This document shows positions 7,582-15,838 of a DNA stretch of 64,000 nucleotides, piece by piece. The stretch lies in the NCBI GenBank assembly GCA_963815475.1, contig CAWFHD010000003.1:7440001-7504000 (forward strand). Reading direction: 5' to 3'. Each line of letters opens with the position of its first letter. Position 1 is the stretch's first letter. Made by a program: the position numbers and the translations under genes. This DNA is from Sulfopaludibacter sp963815475 (GTDB taxonomy: Bacteria; Acidobacteriota; Terriglobia; Bryobacterales; Bryobacteraceae). The notes under the pieces were generated by a model that ran no database searches, was not told the DNA's origin, and was given only the letters and a program-made list of their open reading frames with translations.

Positions 7582-8097
7582 ATGACAGCCAAGGCTGCCA
7601 GCTTCGTGGAAATCTACACGGCGTACGCGCGATGTTTATCGTTTCGCGCTGTACCTGAGCGGCGATGCCGTGGCGGCGCAGGACATCACCTCCGAGACAT
7701 TCTGCCGTGTTTGGCTCTCGAGCCAACCGGTGCGGATGACGACCGTCAACGCGTGGCTCTTCGTCATCGCGCGCAATCTTTACCGGCATGAATTGCGGCA
7801 CGTGCGGCGCCGCGAGCCGCTCGACCCCGCGATGGCGTCGACCGTCTCAGTGGCGGCGGACGCCGAATTGAAGGACGAGTGCGCGCTCCAAGCCACCGGT
7901 CTGCACCCGCCGCGCACGCAGTGGCCGGTGCTGGCATGGCAGGTGGGCGCCTGGGTCTTCTCCTTTTCCGCGGCCAGCGTAGTGGGCGCCTGGATCGGGA
8001 GAGACTTTCTGAATCACTCGCAGTATCTGATCCTCGCCCTGATCTGGGGGCCGATCATGCTGCTGGGCAGAAAACTAAACCAGTATCTTCACTCTGA
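7582..8097 (+). pseudogene. Broken ECF sigma factor fused to a membrane-protein fragment
   Basis: From ATG 7582 the frame reads MTAKAASFVEIYTAYAR, then shifts near 7625-7631. In the next frame DVYRFALYLSGD continues with AQDITSETFCRVW and NAWLFVIARNLY, a normal ECF sigma region 2. Region 4 is missing. After DAELKDECAL the frame runs into a hydrophobic two-helix sequence (AWQVGAWVFSFSAASVVGAW, then YLILALIWGPIMLLG) unlike a sigma factor. One downstream frame stops at 8097, another runs on antisense into ccmF until 8311. This looks like a frameshift plus a deletion joining two genes. The end is approximate. Confidence 0.55.
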
Positions 8098-10032
8098 CTC
8101 GGGAAGCGGAGTCAAAGGAGGAGTAAGCGTGACCAGCGTTCCGCACAGCAGCACCAGTGCGCCGATCCAGATCCAGTTCACCAGCGGAAACAGATACGCC
8201 TCCACCACCGGCACGTTGTCGCCATTGACGCCCGCGAAGTTTACGTACAGATCTTCATTGAGGCTGTGCCGGATGTCCACACGGCCCACCGCCTGGTTGG
8301 CGGCCTTGTAATACTCGCGCTGCGGCGTCAGTGTTCCGATGGACGTCGAGCCATCGTACACTTCGATATTGGCGCGCTGCCACAGGTAGTTCTCGTTCTC
8401 GCCGGTGGAGATCTCGCGAACCTGCAGGCCGAAACCGCCAAGCTGCAGTCGATCGCCCTGGTGGATCCCTGTCTTCTGCTCGCGGTTGAAGATGGCGCCG
8501 GTGAGCCCTACGAAGATCAGCACAATCCCCAGGTGCACGATGAACCCGCCGTAGCGGCGGGTATTGCGCCGTGTGAGCGTGACCATGGCGTACGCCAGGT
8601 TGGCGCCGCTGGAAGACGCGATGGCTCGCGAGCCCTTGGCAAACTCCATTAGGATGGTCCCGGCCACAAACGCGCAGAGGGAAAACGAAACCAGCGCGTA
8701 GATATCGCGAACGCCCGCCGCGATCAGGCAGGCGCCCACCAGGCATCCCGCGACTCCCGGCACGCGGAAGGTGCGGCGCAAGCTTTCGAGTGACGCACGG
8801 CGCCACGGCAACAGAGGCGCCACGCCCATAAGAAACAGCAGCCCCAGCCCGAGCGGAATCATCACGTGATTGAACCATGGCTTTTCCAGCGTGATCTTCT
8901 CACCGCCCAGCGCCTGCGAAATCACGGGGAACAGCGTGCCCCACAGAATCGCGATGCAACTCGCCAGTAGCAGCAGGTTGTTCAACATGAAACTGGATTC
9001 ACGCGACACGATGTTGTCCATCTTCGCGGCGCTCTTGAGATAGTCGAGGCGCGAGACGATCAGCCACGCTGTGGCTGCGATTCCAACTGCCAGGAATGCC
9101 GTGAAGTACTGGCCAATCGACGACTTTGCAAAGGCGTGCACCGAATCTACCATCCCCGACCGCGTCATCATGGTGCCGAAGATGCACAGGAAGAACGATG
9201 ACGAAACCAGCACCACATTCCAGATGCGCAGCATGCCCTTCTTTTCCTGCATCATCACCGAGTGCAGGTAAGCCGTGGAGCTGAGCCACGGCAGGAACGA
9301 GGCGTTCTCCACCGCGTCCCAGCTCCAATACCCGCCCCACCCCAACGCCGCATACGCCCACTTCGCGCCGAGCACGATGCCCACGCCCTGGAACAGCCAG
9401 GTCACGATGGTCCAGCGCCGCGCCGAATGGAGCCAGGCCGTTCCCGGTGTGCGGTAGAGCAGCGCCCGCATGGAGAACGCGAAGGGCACGGTCATCCCGA
9501 CATAGCCCAGATACAGGATGGGCGGATGGATGCGCATCATCGGGTATTGGAGCAGGGGATTGAGGCCGACGCCATCCGGCAGAGCGGTCGATAGTCCATT
9601 GACGGAGATCACACGGAACGGGTTCGCGACAAAGGTATTCAGGATCAGGAAGAACGCCTGCGTGCCGGCCAGCACGGCGATGAGCGGCTGCGGTCGCCGC
9701 CAGACGGCGACCGCGGAGTAACACGAGAGTAGCCAGCTCCACAGCAATAGAGAGCCTTCCTGGCCGCCCCACCACGCGGCGAATTTGTAAGACGCCGCCA
9801 TCGGGTGATTGCTGTTGGATGCGACATAAGCGTAGCGGTAGTTGTCGGTGAGGAACGCCCGCACCAGGATGGCAGCCGCGATCGTGATGCAGAACCAAAT
9901 GGCGTAAACGCTTCGCTCGGAGCTTAAGATGAGCAGCCGATTGCCGCGCGCGGCGCCGACAAGAGACGCCGCGATGGCGTAGATCGCCAGGCACAGCGCC
10001 AGCAGCAGACACACGTATCCTGTGTTTTCCAT
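8089..10032 (-). CDS. ccmF: Cytochrome c maturation heme lyase CcmF
   Basis: A 647-residue polytopic membrane protein with about fourteen hydrophobic segments. The tryptophan-rich WWD heme-handling motif (WGGYWSWDAVENASFLPWL) is at 232-250, with conserved His in RIHPPILYLG near 169, and a GGQEGSLLLWSW segment at 89-100. CcmF takes heme from holo-CcmE and ligates it to the CxxCH of apocytochrome c in the periplasm. No other ccm gene is nearby. It follows the sigma/anti-sigma pair by 27 bases on the same strand, so it may belong to a regulated operon. Its 3' end overlaps the broken sigma gene by 9 bases. Confidence 0.93.
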   Translation of the reverse strand: MENTGYVCLLLALCLAIYAIAASLVGAARGNRLLILSSERSVYAIWFCITIAAAILVRAFLTDNYRYAYVASNSNHPMAASYKFAAWWGGQEGSLLLWSWLLSCYSAVAVWRRPQPLIAVLAGTQAFFLILNTFVANPFRVISVNGLSTALPDGVGLNPLLQYPMMRIHPPILYLGYVGMTVPFAFSMRALLYRTPGTAWLHSARRWTIVTWLFQGVGIVLGAKWAYAALGWGGYWSWDAVENASFLPWLSSTAYLHSVMMQEKKGMLRIWNVVLVSSSFFLCIFGTMMTRSGMVDSVHAFAKSSIGQYFTAFLAVGIAATAWLIVSRLDYLKSAAKMDNIVSRESSFMLNNLLLLASCIAILWGTLFPVISQALGGEKITLEKPWFNHVMIPLGLGLLFLMGVAPLLPWRRASLESLRRTFRVPGVAGCLVGACLIAAGVRDIYALVSFSLCAFVAGTILMEFAKGSRAIASSSGANLAYAMVTLTRRNTRRYGGFIVHLGIVLIFVGLTGAIFNREQKTGIHQGDRLQLGGFGLQVREISTGENENYLWQRANIEVYDGSTSIGTLTPQREYYKAANQAVGRVDIRHSLNEDLYVNFAGVNGDNVPVVEAYLFPLVNWIWIGALVLLCGTLVTLTPPLTPLPESE

Positions 10033-10059
10033 TGTTGATTTACCAAAGGGGACTAAGCG

Positions 10060-10497
10060 TTAGAGATTCGCGTGGCAGAGGACGCAACTGCCGGAGATGA
10101 CGTAAGCTCCGTGCGACTTCCAGGCCGTTCCGCGGACGGCGGCGGCGCGCGCGATCAGCACTTTGGCCTCGGCGCTATCCACGCGATAGGTGACTTCGAC
10201 GATCCGCGCTCCGCTTGGGTCGACGATCCGGACATGCTGCAAACGAGCTTTTGTGCTCGCGGGAATCGAAAGTTGGATGTCCGCCTGGGTTTTCAAAAAA
10301 TAGTTGACTTTGTCAACTATCCTCCGCTGTGGAGCCGAAAAAAGGAGCACGAGCGCGAAAACCGCAGCCATCGCCAGAATCGGCGAAAGGGTGAACGACC
10401 ACCGCGTTTTCGGTGTGGGCGGGCGCCAAGTCAGCGAGGGCGGAGCCTGCACCGGAGCCAGATGCTTGGTCAATTCCACTTCAAGCCACTCAGGCAT
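10060..10497 (-). CDS. Single-pass anti-sigma-like protein ending in a CxxCH heme motif
   Basis: A 145-residue protein: a cytoplasmic N-terminus (1-36), one transmembrane segment (about 37-55), and an outer domain of some 90 residues ending in C138-V-L-C141-H142, three residues before the terminus. The start overlaps the end of the ECF sigma gene by 8 bases, the usual arrangement for an anti-sigma factor, although the N-terminus is short and lacks a zinc-finger ZAS motif. The CxxCH is on the predicted periplasmic side, where CcmF would attach heme, and ccmF is the next gene. Heme or redox control of sigma is an attractive inference, not shown. Confidence 0.6.
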   Translation of the reverse strand: MPEWLEVELTKHLAPVQAPPSLTWRPPTPKTRWSFTLSPILAMAAVFALVLLFSAPQRRIVDKVNYFLKTQADIQLSIPASTKARLQHVRIVDPSGARIVEVTYRVDSAEAKVLIARAAAVRGTAWKSHGAYVISGSCVLCHANL

Positions 10498-11065
10498 GGC
10501 GCACTCCTTCCTGTTGCACGATGTGCGCCAGGCGGCGCTCCAGCGCTTTATGCGCGCGATTGAGACGCGACGCCACGGTGCCCGGCGAGCAGCCTAGCAC
10601 CTCGGCAATCTGGTCGTAGGCCAGGCCTTCGGTGTATCGCAGCACCACGACGATGCGGAGTTCGGGTGACAGCTTGTCCACAGCGGCCCGAATGCGGCCG
10701 GCCATCTCGGCGCGCAACATAGCGGCCAGCGCGTCGCCCGAAGCTCGCAGGGTGGCGAGAAACTCGTCCGCCAGCGGCACGAAGCGACTGAGCTTGCGCT
10801 GGCGGTCGAGGCAGCTATTGACCACCATGCGATAGACCCAGGTTTCGAAGGCCGAATCGCCGCGGAAATCGTGAATGGAGCTGAAGAGCTTGAGAAAGGT
10901 GTCCTGTGCGATGTCCATGGCGGAGGCTTCGTCGCCGGCGAAGCGCAGGGCGATAGAGTACACCTTGTTCTTGTAGGTTTCGAACAGCGTGCGGAAGGCG
11001 TCGCGCTCGCCCCTTTGACAGGCCTCCACGAGCTCGCGTTGTGAACCTTCCAGCAGCATTCTCAC
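10490..11065 (-). CDS. ECF-family RNA polymerase sigma factor
   Basis: A sigma factor of 191 residues with region 2 (FRTLFETYKNKVYSIALRFA, then DIAQDTFLKLF and ETWVYRMVVNSCLD) and region 4 (LSPELRIVVVLRYTEGLAYD, then IAEVLGCSPGTVASRLNRAH). The start is GTG 11065 or ATG 11059; neither has a clear ribosome binding site. It directs transcription from promoters for a dedicated regulon. It is followed by an overlapping membrane protein, its likely anti-sigma factor, and then ccmF. A gene for a sugar oxidoreductase diverges from its start, so the roughly 70 bases between hold promoters for both. Confidence 0.9.
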   Translation of the reverse strand: MRMLLEGSQRELVEACQRGERDAFRTLFETYKNKVYSIALRFAGDEASAMDIAQDTFLKLFSSIHDFRGDSAFETWVYRMVVNSCLDRQRKLSRFVPLADEFLATLRASGDALAAMLRAEMAGRIRAAVDKLSPELRIVVVLRYTEGLAYDQIAEVLGCSPGTVASRLNRAHKALERRLAHIVQQEGVRHA

Positions 11066-11135
11066 TAGTATGACGAAGGCCGGAGCAGATTTCTTCCCGG
11101 AAAATCGGCGGGATGTGTACTACCATCGAATACTG

Positions 11136-12152
11136 ATGAGGATCGGCGTCCTGGGTCTCGGATTCATGGGCAGCACGCATATCAGAGCTATGCGTGAGGT
11201 GGCCGGCGTGGAGCTGGCGGCCGTTTATAGCAGCGATGAGCGGAAACTGGCCGGCGATCTGACGGGCATTCAGGGCAACCTGGGCGGGCCCGGCGAGCAT
11301 CTGGACTTCTCCAACCTTCGCAAATACCGCGATATCGAGCCCCTCCTTTCCGATCCCGCGATTGAAGCCGTAGACATCTGCCTGCCTACCGACCTGCATG
11401 AATGGGCCGCCGTCGAGAGCTTGCGCGCCGGGAAACACGTGTTAGTAGAGAAGCCGCTGGCGCTCGATGGGATCGGCGCCGACCGGATATTGGGGGCTGC
11501 TCGCAAAGCGGGCCGGATCCTGATGGCCGCGCATGTGCTTCGCTTTTTCCCGGAATACATTGCGCTGCGCGAGGCGATGAGCGGTGGCAATTTGGGCCGC
11601 CTGCGTTTCGCGATGCTGCGCCGAAGGTGCGCCGCGCCTTTGTGGGGCGGATGGCTGCAGGACCCCGAGCGCAGCGGTGGCGGCGTCTTCGACCTGTTGA
11701 TCCACGACGTCGACATGTGCCTTCACTTGTTCGGCAAGCCTCGGACGGTGTCGGCGTCGGGGTGCTCCGATCCCGCTACGGGCGTGGACTGCATCAGCGC
11801 CCAGTTGTTCTACCCGGAGGGCGCGGTGGTGGAGATTTCGGGCGGCTGGTACGCGCCGGGCGAGTATCCTTTTTCCATGGAGTACAGCGCCGCGTTCGAC
11901 GGCGGCAGCGTGGAGTACAGCTCCATCGGCCACGCTCCCACGCTTTATCCTCGCAAGGGAAGCTCGCAGGCACTGCCGCTGGCCACGTGCGGCGGATACG
12001 CCGCGGAGATCGGGTACTTCGCGCAATGCTGCCGCGAGAAGCGCGCGCCGGAGCAGTGTTTGCCGGCCGAATCGGCACTGGCCGTAAAGCTGATGTTGTT
12101 GATATTGGATTCGCGAAAGCGAAATGGAGCGAAGATGCTATGCAGCCTGTGA
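11136..12152 (+). CDS. Gfo/Idh/MocA-family oxidoreductase
   Basis: A 338-residue NAD(P)-dependent sugar oxidoreductase. The Rossmann motif GVLGLGFMGSTH lies at the very N-terminus, followed by the EKPLA motif (HVLVEKPLALD) and a C-terminal alpha/beta domain with FDLLIHDVDMCLHLFG, which carries the catalytic Asp-His region of the family. The start at ATG 11136 is set by the Rossmann strand; the frame is open to 11070 but that extension is not conserved in pattern. It overlaps the downstream isomerase gene by 13 bases, so both probably act on the same sugar or inositol-like compound, whose identity is unknown. Confidence 0.88.
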   Translation: MRIGVLGLGFMGSTHIRAMREVAGVELAAVYSSDERKLAGDLTGIQGNLGGPGEHLDFSNLRKYRDIEPLLSDPAIEAVDICLPTDLHEWAAVESLRAGKHVLVEKPLALDGIGADRILGAARKAGRILMAAHVLRFFPEYIALREAMSGGNLGRLRFAMLRRRCAAPLWGGWLQDPERSGGGVFDLLIHDVDMCLHLFGKPRTVSASGCSDPATGVDCISAQLFYPEGAVVEISGGWYAPGEYPFSMEYSAAFDGGSVEYSSIGHAPTLYPRKGSSQALPLATCGGYAAEIGYFAQCCREKRAPEQCLPAESALAVKLMLLILDSRKRNGAKMLCSL

Positions 12153-12973
12153 AGCCATTGGAAGCGGGTGCGATGTTCTGGATTGGCCGCGAGACTCTCG
12201 CCGAGTTGCAGGCGTTGGGCCTGCGCTGCGGACAGTTGGGGGTGGGCAGAGGGGTAGAGTTGAACGGGTCGCTCACGGCGCAGTGGAAGCGCGATCTGCA
12301 AGCGGCGGAGTTCACGATTTCGACCGTGGTGGCTGCATACGATGGCGAGGACTACGCGGACATTCCCACCGTGCAGCGGACCGTGGGATTCGTTCCGGCG
12401 TCCACGCGCAATGCTCGCGAGCAGCGCACGCTGGCCATCAGCGATTTCGGCGCCAGCCTGGGAGCTCCGGGCATCGCGACCCACATCGGGTTCGTGCCGG
12501 ACGATGCCGGCGATCCGGACTACGTGGCGGTTCGCGATCTGGTCCGCCGCGTCTGCGATCACGCGGCTGCCAACCATCAGACGTTCGCGCTGGAGACCGG
12601 GCAGGAGCGCGCCGAAGTGCTGCTGCGCTTCATACACGATGTGGGGCGGCCCAATCTCAAGATCAATTTCGATCCCGCCAATATGATTCTCTACGGCACG
12701 GGCGATCCTATCGAAGCGCTGCGCATGCTGGCGCCTCTGGTGGTTTCGGTGCACTGCAAGGACGGCGATTGGCCGCCCAAGGACGTGCCGGGCGCATTGG
12801 GCACGGAGCGTCCGCTGGGGAAGGGCTCGGTGGGCATAGAGCGCTTCGTGAAGACCCTGCAGGACGTGGGCTATCGCGGGCAGTTGAACATCGAGCGGGA
12901 AGGCACCGACCACGCGGGTTGGCTACACGATGTGGGCGAAGCGGCACAATTGCTGGCCAAGCTCACGGCTTAG
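12140..12973 (+). CDS. Sugar phosphate isomerase/epimerase (xylose isomerase-like TIM barrel)
   Basis: A 277-residue TIM-barrel protein of the AP-endonuclease-2 / sugar epimerase family. Metal-binding segments are visible: FALETGQERAE (Glu), LKINFDPANMILY (Asp), VVSVHCKDGDWPP (His, Asp) and GQLNIEREG (Glu). The start ATG 12140 lies inside the end of the upstream oxidoreductase gene, indicating translational coupling. Together the two form a typical two-gene module of Gfo/Idh/MocA reductase plus isomerase for a sugar or cyclitol. Its stop overlaps the end of the convergent ProC-like gene by 11 bases. Confidence 0.85.
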   Translation: MQPVKPLEAGAMFWIGRETLAELQALGLRCGQLGVGRGVELNGSLTAQWKRDLQAAEFTISTVVAAYDGEDYADIPTVQRTVGFVPASTRNAREQRTLAISDFGASLGAPGIATHIGFVPDDAGDPDYVAVRDLVRRVCDHAAANHQTFALETGQERAEVLLRFIHDVGRPNLKINFDPANMILYGTGDPIEALRMLAPLVVSVHCKDGDWPPKDVPGALGTERPLGKGSVGIERFVKTLQDVGYRGQLNIEREGTDHAGWLHDVGEAAQLLAKLTA

Positions 12974-13736
12974 AGACTCTCTTCATTACGCCATCGAGGG
13001 CTTCGGAGAGACGCTCGAAGACACTGTTGCGGGTGAGCTCATTGACGATTTGCTCATTGGTGCCGCCCTTAGTTGCGTGCTCCTGGGCCAATGCGGGAAA
13101 GCTTCGATCGGGCATTTCGATAGCGGTTTGCGCCAGCCCGGAAAGGATCTGCGCCACGTAATCGCGGGCCTTCGATGGCGGGACGTTATGCCGCGTCAAC
13201 CATGAGGCAACGCCATCGGCAAAGGCAAAGTACGTCGCCATGGTTGCGGTTGCGGCGCACAGGGCGTCGAATTCACTTTCGGTGTCTACGGCAATGGCTG
13301 AGCCGAGCGACGCGAAGAGGCGAGCGGTGAGGTCATCGGGGGGATAGATGGCGGTGGGGCAGCGCCGTTTTGCGGTGGATGGAAGCGGCACGGCTCGGGT
13401 GATTTTGCTCGCCGGATGGACCAGATCGCGGAGGCGGCTGACGCGCAACCCGGACACGAGGCTGATCACCGTGTGGTCGGCACGGAATCGCAAGTCCGCC
13501 AGAACCTCGGGCGCGATTTGCGGTCTTACGGCGATGACGACCGTTTCGGATTCGTCCAGAACTGCCTGGTTCGAGGCCGCTATCAATACGTGCGGGAAGC
13601 GATGGGCCAGGTCCGCGGCGATCTCGGGGTTGCGCGGTGAGAGCCGGATGGCCGGCCCATCGGGGGTGCTCAGTCCGGTTACCATTGCCGCTGTGATTGT
13701 TCCTGTTCCCAGGAAACCGATTGTCATATGTTTCAT
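12963..13736 (-). CDS. Pyrroline-5-carboxylate reductase-like protein
   Basis: A 257-residue protein of the ProC/NADP-oxidoreductase family. The N-terminal dinucleotide motif is GFLGTGTITAAM, then VVIAVRPQIAPEVL (the VKP-type strand) and SLVSGL. The C-terminal dimerisation helix region has a degenerate form of the family signature (ATKGGTNEQIVNEL for the usual SPGGTT segment). In proline synthesis ProC reduces pyrroline-5-carboxylate. This member is rather divergent, so another imine substrate cannot be excluded. The start is ATG 13736, with a second in-frame ATG three codons later. Confidence 0.78.
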   Translation of the reverse strand: MKHMTIGFLGTGTITAAMVTGLSTPDGPAIRLSPRNPEIAADLAHRFPHVLIAASNQAVLDESETVVIAVRPQIAPEVLADLRFRADHTVISLVSGLRVSRLRDLVHPASKITRAVPLPSTAKRRCPTAIYPPDDLTARLFASLGSAIAVDTESEFDALCAATATMATYFAFADGVASWLTRHNVPPSKARDYVAQILSGLAQTAIEMPDRSFPALAQEHATKGGTNEQIVNELTRNSVFERLSEALDGVMKRVSKP

Positions 13737-13810
13737 ATTCGCAAAAAGGCGACCGCTCCCCCCGCGAAGTGACGTCTATGTTTATCATCTAGTAGAAGAG
13801 GAGGCGCGGA

Positions 13811-14983
13811 ATGATGGAGTCAACCAGACTTTTCTTCCGGTGGTTTTTCGCATTCTCCCTTGCCGGTATGGCGTGGGCTCAGGAGTCGGCGCCTCCGCCT
13901 CCCGCTGTAGGGCACCCGGTGCTGGCCATCGGTTCGGCGGCTCCGGATTTCTCGCTGCCGGGCGTGGACGGCAAGATCCACAAGCTGGCCGACTACGGGG
14001 GCAGTCCCATCCTGATGGTGATCTTCATGTGCAATCACTGTCCCACGTCCCAGCTTTATGAAGGCCGCATTCAGAAACTGGTGGACGACTATCGCGATAA
14101 GGGTGTGACTTCGGTCGCCATTCAGCCCAACGATCCGAATGCGATCCTGCTCTCCGAACTCGGCTACACCGACGTGAGCGACAGCATGGATGAGATGAAG
14201 ATCCGGGCTGAATATCGCCATTTCAACTTCCCCTATCTGTACGATGGCGAGACGCAGTCGGTATCGCAGGCCTACGGCCCCTCGGCGACGCCGCACGTTT
14301 TCGTTTTCGATAAGGATCGCAAGCTTCGCTACGAGGGGCGCATCGATAATTCGCAGCGCGAGTCGCTGGTGAAGACGCAGGATGCGCGCGCCGCGCTCGA
14401 TGCCATGCTGGCCGGCAAGCCCGTGGCGGTGGCGCATACGCCGGCCTTTGGCTGCTCTACCAAGTGGAAATCGAAGATCGACGGGCAACTTCGCGAGCGC
14501 ACCAAGATTGAAGCCGAGCCCGTGAAGGTGGAGATGGTGACCGCGGAGGGACTCCAGAAACTGCGCGCCAACGACACGGGGAAGGTGCTGCTGGTGAATT
14601 TCTGGGCGACTTGGTGCGGTCCGTGCCTCACCGAATTCCCCGAGATCGAGAATACCTGGCGCATGTTCCGCCGCCGCGATTTCGACCTGGTGACCGTCTC
14701 GGCCAACCTGCCCGATGAGGCCGCCGGGGTGATGAAGACGCTACGCGAGGAGCACGCCTCCAGCCGCAATCTGCAATTCGCCACGGAGGATACCTACGGA
14801 TTGCAGGCGGCTTTCGAATCGACGTGGGAAGGCGGCGTGCCGTTCACCATGGTGATTGCGCCGGGCGGCAAGGTGCTGTTCCAGCAGCAGGGCGAAGTGG
14901 ATGTGCTGGCACTGCGACGCATCATTCTGGCGCACCTGGAAAACGACACTTACGTAGGACATCCGAATTACTGGGCCCACTGA
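13811..14983 (+). CDS. Exported protein with two fused thioredoxin-fold domains
   Basis: A 390-residue protein with a signal peptide (about 1-23). Domain 1 (about 38-200) is AhpC/TSA-like with C74-N-H-C77 and a DNSQRESLV segment typical of redoxin family proteins. Domain 2 (about 235-380) is TlpA/ResA-like with W268-C269-G-P-C272 and cis-Pro in GGVPFTMVI. Such proteins reduce disulfides or peroxides in the periplasm, for example to keep cytochrome c cysteines reduced. Two different active sites in one chain suggest electrons passing between domains. A DinB-like gene follows after 11 bases, probably in one operon. Confidence 0.85.
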   Translation: MMESTRLFFRWFFAFSLAGMAWAQESAPPPPAVGHPVLAIGSAAPDFSLPGVDGKIHKLADYGGSPILMVIFMCNHCPTSQLYEGRIQKLVDDYRDKGVTSVAIQPNDPNAILLSELGYTDVSDSMDEMKIRAEYRHFNFPYLYDGETQSVSQAYGPSATPHVFVFDKDRKLRYEGRIDNSQRESLVKTQDARAALDAMLAGKPVAVAHTPAFGCSTKWKSKIDGQLRERTKIEAEPVKVEMVTAEGLQKLRANDTGKVLLVNFWATWCGPCLTEFPEIENTWRMFRRRDFDLVTVSANLPDEAAGVMKTLREEHASSRNLQFATEDTYGLQAAFESTWEGGVPFTMVIAPGGKVLFQQQGEVDVLALRRIILAHLENDTYVGHPNYWAH

Positions 14984-14994
14984 GGAGGGATTGG

Positions 14995-15510
14995 ATGAGG
15001 CTGGCTTTGGCGGCGCTGCTGTTGTGCGTTTCGGGGATGCACGCGCAGGATAAGTACGACGGCCTGTGGCAGGGATACGACGGCGAGTGGCGGTACGTTT
15101 CCCGACAACTTGTGCAACTGGCCGAGGCGATTCCAGCCGAAAAATATGGGTGGCGGCCGGGTCCTGGAGTGCGGTCGGTGAGCGAAGTGATCATGCACAT
15201 CGCGATCGCGAATTATGGTTTGCTGGCGAACACGGGCGTAAAGTCGCCGGCCGATCTCAAGCCCGGAATCGAAACCACGGTCACGGCGAAGGCCGAAGTC
15301 ATCGCGTGGCTGAAGCGCTCACTGGACACTGTCAAAACGGCGCACTTGAACGTGAAGCCAGGCGATTTTACGCGGAAGATCAAGAACGGCGATTACGATT
15401 CCACTGTGGACGCAATGTATCTGCGGATCATCGTTCACGCCAACGAGCATATGGGGCAGTTGGTGGCATACGCCAGGATGAACGGGATCGTGCCTCCTTG
15501 GTCGAAATAA
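14995..15510 (+). CDS. Exported DinB-like protein
   Basis: A 171-residue protein with a short signal peptide (about 1-18) and a DinB four-helix domain. Metal-binding His are in EVIMHIAIANYG and in VHANEHMGQLVAYARMNG, near the C-terminus as is usual. The start ATG 14995 has AGGAGGGA just upstream, 11 bases after the stop of the thioredoxin-fold gene; the longer frame starting at 14824 lies inside that gene. DinB/YfiT-like proteins bind divalent metal and in some cases transfer bacillithiol or glutathione; the role here is unknown. An exported location fits the redox neighbour. Confidence 0.82.
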   Translation: MRLALAALLLCVSGMHAQDKYDGLWQGYDGEWRYVSRQLVQLAEAIPAEKYGWRPGPGVRSVSEVIMHIAIANYGLLANTGVKSPADLKPGIETTVTAKAEVIAWLKRSLDTVKTAHLNVKPGDFTRKIKNGDYDSTVDAMYLRIIVHANEHMGQLVAYARMNGIVPPWSK

Positions 15511-15838
15511 CAGAGTCGTGAGCTCTTCGACCTCAAAACGACGAGACGTCCCCATCCGGAGATTCACTCTAGCGGCTTTGCGTGAGGCTCTTCTTCCGGC
15601 CCATTGACGATACGGGAAATGCCATCCTGGATGAGCGCCGCGTTGAAGTTGATCTACAGTCTCTCGCAAAGCCGCTAAGACGCCAAGAACATAATACCGG
15701 TCCGGGCATAGGCCGCAATCTTGACTTAGGCAGGCAGGGTCGAAAAACCGTCCGAGCTTCGCTCGGATTGGCAGGTGGAAGCGTCTACCCCACCAAGAGC
15801 AACGGGAACTTTTTGCGTGCCCTGTCGGTCAAACAGGA
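15511..15838. other. Intergenic region with hairpins and inverted repeats
   Basis: No gene is credible here. TAGCGGCTTTGCG at 15570-15582 is the exact inverse of 15665-15677, 13 bp separated by about 80 bases. A tight hairpin, TCCGAGCTTCGCTCGGA, lies at 15751-15767. The phrase around 15661-15690 (CTCGCAAAGCCGCTAAGACG) resembles a dispersed intergenic repeat common in soil Acidobacteriota. The open frame from 15582 into the permease start has no family pattern. Confidence 0.6.
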
